From: Anas platyrhynchos
Taxonomy: Eukaryota; Chordata; Aves; Anseriformes; Anatidae
Direction of reading: 5' to 3'
NCBI RefSeq assembly: GCF_047663525.1
Contig: NC_092590.1
Location: 18,908,001 to 18,972,000 of the forward strand
DNA: 64,000 nt
Of this stretch, positions 58,001 through 64,000 are shown one piece after another. The notes under the pieces were generated by a model, which saw only the letters and a list, made by a program, of their open reading frames with translations, ran no database searches and had not been told where the DNA came from. Both the position numbers and the translations under genes were made by a program. Each line of letters starts with the position of its first letter. The first letter of the stretch is position 1.

Positions 58001-61000
58001 CAGGCTTTAATGGGAGAGACTGCAAAATACATTTCTCTTCTGGATAGCAGCCTTGTGTGGTTTCCATGCACCTGAATTCCAGGGTTTCTGCCGCTCTTCC
58101 TTGCTAATAAATCCATAATAACCTCTCTGTGCCTCAAGCAGAAACACAAACCTGGTCGGAAGGGACTGTAAGTTGGGCAGGGAGGGTCCTGTGAGCAATA
58201 CTTGTCCCCTTAACGTGCAGAGCACCTCTGAAGCTTCCTGGTCAGAGACCTGTGTGGTCCCAGCAGTGAACGCCCTGGTTTGCTCAGTGCTGTGTCTTCT
58301 CTCTCATCAGCTACAAGCCCATAGTAGAATACATCGACGCACAGTTTGAAGCCTACTTGCAAGAAGAGCTGAAGATCAAACGATCCCTGTTCAATTACCA
58401 TGACACCAGGATTCACGCCTGCCTGTATTTCATTGCACCAACTGGACACTCGCTGAAGTCTCTGGACTTGGTCACCATGAAGAAGCTTGACAGTAAGGTA
58501 CTTGCTGCCCCTGTTATGACCGTTGTTGCTTGGCACTACTGGTTTTTATGGGTTTATGACCTTGCCACAGACCTGGCTAAACCTGCAGAGAAACACCAGC
58601 TGTTTTTAGCAGTGGGGATTGCAGAGATGTGGTGTGAAAATTTTATTACCTTGGGCTGGCTGCTGGGATGGGCCATAATTCACTGGTTCATACATTGCAG
58701 AGACTTTGTAAGAGTGTGGGCTGTTACCCTCTTCCAGTCTCATCTCTGGTTAGGAAACTGGGCTGCTTTGCTCCACAGCTATGCTGTAAAATGAAGTCTG
58801 AGAGTATGAAACTATGTGCTAAGATGCTGTAGGAGCCCACTGTTCTTGCTGCTTTGCTGTGGTTTAACTTGGCCACGTTCACAAGTGGCAAATTTGTTCA
58901 CAACTGAAAGACCAGTTGGCTGCTGGAAGAAAAAAAAAAAAAAAAAAGGATGTTTTCCTCTTTCAATCCATAAATAAAATGAGAGGTTTAAGTTGAACTC
59001 TGCTAGTTTAGCACTTAAAAATATGGTTGCCATCTCTATTTCACTTTGTCCAATGATTAATTATGTTTCAGTACAAAACCTTGTGTAAGTGTGTGTGAGA
59101 TGGGGAGAAGTACATCTAAAGCACTTAAGGACATCTTACCAATCAATGAGAAACAGATCAGAGTGCTGTGTCTGCATGTGCCTGCATGCTCTAAATACAA
59201 ACAGGGATTTGATCTCCTAGGCAGTTGTAGTGTTACTGTAACCATGATCTGATAAACAAGAATCTGAGTAAATGCGTTCCCCTTAGTAACAAAACCAGGA
59301 ACCAAACTTGTGGTTTAAAGCCCGATTTCTTACTAGATAACCTAAGAAGTTTTGACCTCTCTTCTTCCAGGAAAAATAACCAAATGTACAAATGTAAAAT
59401 GAACAAGTATTTCAAATAAGGTGTCTGTGCTTCTTTGTACCATGACTGAGCAATTTAAGTCTGTCCACTTTGCACCTGTGGCTCTCTGGATCCTGATTCT
59501 GCAGAAGATAAATGACAACGGTTCTGTACTTCCTAGAGCAGCCTATCGACGGGGCTTTGTGCAGTGATGGAGAAGGATCCCTGCTCTAGTCAACTTAAAG
59601 CAGGGTTATGGAGATTAACCTAAAATGAGCTAATTGGCATTTGTCTTCTGTCTTCTGGCAAAAGGGAGTTTAATAACTCCAGGACATCCGCCAAACAGAA
59701 TTAAGTGATGTAATGTAAGGGGATTTTCAAGTACTGTAGAAAAAATCCCTTCCTATGGGTCAATGTTAACATCTCCCACACTAGCAGCATTGCCCACCAT
59801 TGCAAGGGAGGAGAGTGAGGGTGAAGCAAATCCTGCAAGATCAAAGGCAGAAATTGTCTGTCCAGAGTGGGACGGAAAAGAAGTCAGGTTTCCTCCTTTT
59901 AACAAGGCCTTTACCTTCTCCCAGCAAAGCAGGTACTTGCTGAGCGTGGACCCGTTCAGCTACCCTGGGAGTACCACGCTATATCGCTCCTGCTTTAGAT
60001 GCTGCCCCTGTTTGCCGTCCTGCTACCAGCACTGCGAACTGTGTGTGTACAGAAGAGTACCAGAAACTGACCCTTAATTTGTATGTTAGCCACATCACGC
60101 TGCTCTCTTTGGTCATCTACGAGCTGTGTAAGGATAAACCCGGGTGTCCCAGCACTCGAGCAAACGCCCGCAGGAGGCTGTTGTCTGAGCGTGTTGCCTG
60201 CAGCCCCCCAGCCCGTGCAGCTCAGAGCAGTGCCTAGATAGTGATTTCCTTTCTTTGGAACAGCTCGCAATGGTCTCTGACAGCATTTCCTGTCCAGCCA
60301 ATTCCGACAAGGAGGGGAATACGACAGGAAATAGCGTGGTGCCAAATTGCATTCGACTTCTTTTTAAGGCCATCGTTGTTGCTGCCTGAACATCCTGTCT
60401 GTGGCACGGGTGCTGCCAGCAGCAGCCGCAGGGAAGGCCTTCCGCTGGCTGGGAGGTGGCTGGCGGTGCTTCTCATGGGGTGCTGTCCTTGTCTTGCAGG
60501 TGAACATCATCCCCATCATTGCCAAGGCTGACACCATCGCCAAAAACGAGTTGCACAAGTTCAAGAGTAAAATCATGAGCGAGCTGGTCAGCAACGGCGT
60601 CCAGATCTACCAGTTCCCGACGGATGAAGAGACAGTGGCCGAGATAAATGCCACAATGAGCGTATGTTTCCCTTTGAGCTTTGCTTGCCTTGGTTTCTGT
60701 GGGCCCATCCCTGAGGGCAGGGCACGTTGTGCCATGTTTCTCTTGGCTTTCAAAATCCAGTCTGAGATCAGGCTGGCCAGAAGGCTTTTGGAGCTGGAGA
60801 TACCTGTAGGACGTGGGCTGCCTGGCCTGATACACTTCATTGTCTGACAAACAATTCTCCTCTGGGCATTTTTCATATCCTTCCCCTCTTGCAGTATTCC
60901 CATCTCAGGAAAGGAAGAGGATGGGAGGCAGGTCAGGCAGGGGGCTGGGGTTTGGCTTTCCTGTCCCAAATGACCACTTGTTGCTTCATGGGGGTGAATC

Positions 61001-62500
61001 ACTTCTGTCTTTGTTTTGCTTTCCGGTGAGAGCGGGGGTGCTGTCGGTGTGTTCCAGCCCTCAAGAGGGCCAGCGGCCATCAGCAGTGTGGGCTCTGCCT
61101 TTCCCCTCCTTCCCCTTCCTCTAGCAATAGCTGCAAGAATTGAGGGGCAAATGAGGCTGTGGTAGAGCAAGAGTTTACGCTGGGTAACACCAATTCACCA
61201 TGGGCCTGACTTGCAGCACGAGGGGAAGAGCACGAGCCCACCATTTCTGGCAGTGACCTGCATCACTGCGGTGCCCTCAGGGCCCTTGGGTGGCTTTAGC
61301 CGGTCATGTAGCCCAAGAGGATGTGCTGGTCCCAAGGAAAGCTCATGTGAAATGAGCAGAAGATTGAGTTATCTGCATTTTACAGGGAGCGGAGGCATTG
61401 CAAGCCATTTCCTTGCAACTTGAAGACTTGTGGGAGCTTCCCTGCTCAGCTGCTCGTAGGCAGGAAACTTTCAGACCCAGCTGGGTATCAGACCCTCTCC
61501 AAACCTCTGTATCGCCTCCTGCTTTTCCCCGTCTGTGTTGTGCTCTCAGCGGGGAGAAGCTGGCACAGGGAAGGGATGTGCTCCTGCCAGGGCGCTGCAT
61601 GTGCGGTGCGTGCCTTGCCCTCTGGTGCAGCCTGGCTGCTGGGAACCTTTGCCAGTTTTAATCATACCCTCTCTGCTGCTTTTTTTGAGGCTTTTTCCCT
61701 CCTGCCCAGCCTGTGACCACAACCTGGTGGCCAAGGCATGCACTCCCAGGGCTTGAGCTCAGCCCTTTCGGGTGCCGTTTGGGCAGGGCACAGCACGGGG
61801 GGGGGAGCTGGCAGGAGAGGCAAGCTCCCTCCTGGCAGCAGCTGCAGTTCTGGGAGCGGATCCCAAACTGTTGCCGCCACACCCGCGGGGAGACCGGGAC
61901 ATAGCAGAGCTCGGTGACTCAGACACGTCTGCCCTGGGCTGGGTTGACTCTGCTCTTCCCCTTGCTCGCAGTTTTGCCCTTTTTAAGAGGAAACATTAGC
62001 AGTTATTTCTAGCAGCAGAAACTCCCTGATTTTTTAGCCTATCTTCCTTTCGAGCATGTATTTTATTTTCCTTTTTTGCTGTTTGACAGTTATTTTTCCT
62101 CAGTGCTCAAGTTTGTAATCCTTTTTCTGTGCTGAACGTAGTCGTGCATTGCAGTTACATGTAAAGTCTTATTCTTTTTTTAGGAAAAAGAATCTCTTAT
62201 TTTTAGGACTTCAGAATTTTGGACTTTGCGAAGGTTTTTAATCCAGGCTGTCCTGTTGGTCTTCCTAAAACACCAGCTGAATTGGAAAGGCACTTGAGCA
62301 ACTTAAATCCAGCACAGCTGCCACATAAACAGCTCTTTTCAGAAACAGTCCCTGGCAAGGCAAGAAAGGAAATCCCTAACCTCCTTGTCCCTTTCCTCTG
62401 TAGGTCCACCTTCCATTCGCCGTAGTTGGCAGCACCGAAGAAGTGAAGATTGGCAATAAGATGGCCAAAGCCAGGCAGTACCCCTGGGGCGTTGTGCAGG
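30513..62500 (+). CDS. SEPTIN11: SEPTIN11 (septin 11), exons 1-6 of a gene continuing past the right edge
   Basis: A GTP-binding cytoskeletal protein that assembles with other septins into hetero-oligomeric filaments. Coding exons: 30513-30539, 52089-52203, 55756-55951, 58311-58497, 60500-60661 and 62404-62500 (27, 115, 196, 187, 162 and 97 bases). All are bounded by AG/GT and join in frame to codons 1-261 plus one base. Visible motifs: P-loop GETGIGKST (48-56), G3 DTVG (100-103), G4 AKAD (183-186), and WGVV (257-260) at the start of the septin-unique element. Starting MAVAVGRPA and nearly identical to human SEPTIN11 (from memory), it differs from SEPTIN6 and SEPTIN8 at many sites. The C-terminal part (about 165 aa, including the coiled coil) lies beyond the window. 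SEPT6-group septins lack the switch-I threonine and are thought to bind but not hydrolyse GTP. Confidence 0.97.
32143..32156 (+). promoter_or_regulatory. Abutting TEAD and AP-1 motifs in SEPTIN11 intron 1
   Basis: ACATTCC (TEAD consensus) is directly followed by TGAGTCA (AP-1 consensus), 1.6 kb downstream of the ATG. Within 60 bases downstream lie octamer-like ATGCTAAT and ATGCATAA. Joint TEAD/AP-1 occupancy is a known feature of enhancers of cytoskeletal and growth genes. Activity here is inferred. Confidence 0.45.
33741..33753. repeat. Poly(A) run of 13
   Basis: Uninterrupted A homopolymer within SEPTIN11 intron 1. Confidence 0.9.
36995..37010. promoter_or_regulatory. 16-bp perfect palindrome with TAATTA core
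   Basis: GCTTTTAATTAAAAGC is identical to its reverse complement. The TAATTA centre is a high-affinity homeodomain core, and the symmetry would suit a dimer. The surrounding 37000-37130 is AT-rich unique sequence with further homeodomain-like motifs. It lies in SEPTIN11 intron 1. Confidence 0.4.
47890..47906. repeat. Poly(T) run of 17
   Basis: Uninterrupted T homopolymer within SEPTIN11 intron 1. Confidence 0.9.
48492..48512. repeat. Poly(A) run of about 21
   Basis: A homopolymer within SEPTIN11 intron 1, following GCAAAAAGG; no retroelement body recognised upstream. Confidence 0.9.
52089..52203 (+). CDS. SEPTIN11: SEPTIN11 coding exon 2 (codons 10-48)
   Basis: After acceptor TTTGCAG, encodes [20 protein letters not shown] and on to FNILCV and the first base of Gly48; donor GTAAGT. 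This is the N-terminal stretch leading into the GTPase domain. Confidence 0.97.
54147..54158. promoter_or_regulatory. 12-bp palindrome with ATCGAT core
   Basis: TCAATCGATTGA is a perfect palindrome, preceded by ATTAA. ATCAATCGAT resembles ONECUT/CUT-homeodomain sites. Motif-based only; located in SEPTIN11 intron 2. Confidence 0.3.
54659..54682. repeat. Poly(T) run of 24
   Basis: Uninterrupted T homopolymer within SEPTIN11 intron 2. Confidence 0.9.
55756..55951 (+). CDS. SEPTIN11: SEPTIN11 coding exon 3 (codons 48-113), P-loop and G3
   Basis: Acceptor CCCAG, donor GTAAAT. Carries the nucleotide-binding P-loop ETGIGKST and the G3 motif DTVGFGDQ. The [11 protein letters not shown] segment covers switch I and has no catalytic threonine at the expected place, in keeping with the SEPT6 group. 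Confidence 0.97.
55952..58310 (+). other. SEPTIN11 intron 3 (2.4 kb)
   Basis: Donor GTAAAT to acceptor TCATCAG. I see no exon or recognisable repeat inside it. Confidence 0.85.
58311..58497 (+). CDS. SEPTIN11: SEPTIN11 coding exon 4 (codons 113-175)
   Basis: Acceptor TCATCAG, donor GTACTT. Encodes [20 protein letters not shown] and on through the septin signature region [18 protein letters not shown] to KKLDSK. The donor is weak (GTACTT), yet the next exon joins exactly at V176-N177. Confidence 0.96.
58498..60499 (+). other. SEPTIN11 intron 4 (2.0 kb)
   Basis: Donor GTACTT to acceptor TTGCAG. The coding frame of exon 4 stays open for about 300 bases into the intron (stop at 58792-58794), so retention would add about 98 unrelated residues. 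Contains an A18 run. Confidence 0.85.
58930..58947. repeat. Poly(A) run of 18
   Basis: Uninterrupted A homopolymer within SEPTIN11 intron 4. Confidence 0.9.
60500..60661 (+). CDS. SEPTIN11: SEPTIN11 coding exon 5 (codons 176-229), G4 motif
   Basis: Acceptor TTGCAG, donor GTATGT; exactly 54 codons. Encodes [20 protein letters not shown], whose AKAD gives guanine specificity, and ends NATMS. Confidence 0.97.
60662..62403 (+). other. SEPTIN11 intron 5 (1.7 kb)
   Basis: Donor GTATGT to acceptor CTGTAG. No exon seen inside; a G-rich run lies near 61797-61806. Confidence 0.85.
62404..62500 (+). CDS. SEPTIN11: SEPTIN11 coding exon 6 (codons 230-261), last exon in the window
   Basis: Acceptor CTGTAG, donor GTATGT in phase 1. 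Encodes [19 protein letters not shown] and on to [12 protein letters not shown] is the G5-like loop, and WGVV opens the septin-unique element. The rest of the protein is encoded to the right of the window. Confidence 0.96.
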
Positions 62501-64000
62501 GTATGTTGCTGAAATCACAAATGAGTCTTTGTCGTCTTCTCTCTTTCTCATGAAAGGTGCAGTGATCTCTGAATGCCCCTTATCAAAATCTGCCTTGAGA
62601 AAGCAAGGTCTTTCTCCGTGAAATCAGGGCTTTGCAACCTCACGCTAGTTTTGGAGGGGGTGAGTGGGGCTCAGCGTGGCCCCTTGCTTTGGGAAAGATC
62701 AGGGTGGTGGAGCTCACTAGGAGCTGTTGAATCTCCAATTAAAAAATAATAACCCTTCTCTGTTCCATGTGCTTTTCTGCCAGCTGTTAAGTGTGAACAA
62801 TGGGGAAAGCTGGGGCAGCCAACAGCTTTGGAGTTGACACAAAAGCCAGCATACACCCATGTAGCTGGGGGACTTTTCCGGGGAGGAGAGCAGGTGCCCT
62901 GCCTTGCCAGCCTGAAGCGGGAGCAGAACTAATTCAACCCTGACTGCTTGGTGTGTCATTTCCTGCCATCCTAAAGTATGGACCTGTGGCTTGAGTATGC
63001 AATCCCCTCATAAAAGTCAACCAAAAGCACCTTTGGAGAGCAGAGTTTGGCTTGGGCTCTGTTTGCAGCCCAGGCTGTACCAAAGCTCCCAAAGAACAGG
63101 CTGGTCCTCGCTTTCCCAACCAGCAGTGGGAAGTAAAGCATTGAGACCGTGGTGGGCTGCTTGTGGTTTCAGCTGCACTGTTCAATTGGAGAACGTCCCA
63201 GCAAGCTGCGGGGGAGCATCCACAGGACAATTCTGCAAAACTCACCCAGTTTATCTCAGTAATACAATCTGGCCCTCAAGCAGCTTCAGACTTTCTGTCT
63301 GTGTCTGCCATGGGGTAATACCGGGGATAACTGCAGTTAGGAAAGAAGTTAATGTTTGCTAAGTCTTGTGCTCGACATGTATCCTGCTGGGTTCTGGCTG
63401 TTCCCAGGAACTAAGACCAGATAGTTGAAGAGATTTAGTTGGGTACTGGAGGGACTTTGAAGATCTGGCCCTGAATTGTCCCTTTCCTCTGAGACAGCTG
63501 CTCTGATCTGAGGGGGAGCAGCTGGAGTGCTCTGCTGGGTCCCCAGGGACATGCTGCAGAGCTATCTGCTAGCAGCAGAGCTGCCTGCTGCTTGCGGTTG
63601 TATCCTAAAAAGAGAATTTCCACCCCTTATTTTTAAGCACACCCAAACTGTGTGCAGCCTTCTGGCCACAGACCCCTCTGGGCTGAACAGCTTGCTCTCC
63701 CAGGAGCTGACCAGGGCACACCGAGCTGTGTTCTGCATAGAAATGGTTATGAAAGCACGATTACAGCATCTCTGCCAGGGTCTTCTCATATCCTTTGTTT
63801 TCACTGTGGCCACAATCAGAGTTTCTGCTGCCTGCCTGGGCCCCTGTTGGTGGCTTACATTTAGAATGGATTGGAGTGGGACGTGCAATCCCGTGTCCAA
63901 ATGGGTCGGCATCACCTTGCTGGTGCAGATGGGAAGCACGGGAATCTTGCAACTCCACTGAACGGCCTTGGGCTGATGCCTGTGTTTGGCGTGGGGTGCT
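62501..64000 (+). other. SEPTIN11 intron 6, 5' part
   Basis: Begins at donor GTATGT. I searched for the next exon, expected to start with the residues after VVQ, and did not find it before the window ends, so the intron is longer than 1.5 kb. Confidence 0.8.

Noticed and set aside
30513-62500. Assignment of the septin as SEPTIN8 or SEPTIN6
   Set aside because: The N-terminus MAVAVGRP, the segment [20 protein letters not shown] and [14 protein letters not shown] fit SEPTIN11; the neighbour is SOWAHB, not SOWAHA, which agrees with the SEPTIN11 locus.

Overview
The window is vertebrate nuclear DNA, almost certainly from a bird. Three protein-coding genes are recognisable: a proto-type galectin matching the avian CG-16 (CG-1A) lectin, SOWAHB, and the 5' part of SEPTIN11. 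A 5'-truncated CR1 non-LTR retrotransposon carries the C-terminal end of its reverse-transcriptase ORF, which is typical of sauropsid genomes. Genes are sparse, introns are GT-AG, and CpG islands sit at two promoters. The neighbours SOWAHB and SEPTIN11 match the SHROOM3-SOWAHB-SEPTIN11-CCNI block of human 4q21 (order recalled from established knowledge).

Layout. Bases 1-7116 hold no exon I can support; simple repeats, homopolymers, one retrocopy-like poly(A) tail and a GC-rich 30-bp tandem duplication are present. Bases 7117-9275 hold the four-exon galectin on the minus strand, with its poly(A) signal and proximal promoter. Bases 9276-23377 are intergenic, with microsatellites and a telomere-like G-rich patch. 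SOWAHB is a single 675-codon exon on the minus strand (23844-25871) inside a large CpG island. A 4.6-kb divergent spacer with the CR1 fragment separates it from the SEPTIN11 CpG-island promoter. SEPTIN11 runs on the plus strand from 30513 past the right edge. Six coding exons are present (codons 1-261 plus one base), after a 21.5-kb first intron.

Function. The three products do not form one pathway. The galectin is a soluble beta-galactoside-binding lectin. SOWAHB is an ankyrin-repeat protein of poorly known function. SEPTIN11 is a filament-forming GTP-binding cytoskeletal protein of the SEPT6 group. No operon, CRISPR array, tRNA, rRNA or virus-derived gene was found. No clearly new biological system is visible. 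The best leads are candidate regulatory motifs: three GATA sites in galectin intron 1, an abutting TEAD/AP-1 pair and repeated TGAGTCAGC sites in SEPTIN11 intron 1, and a homeodomain-type palindrome.
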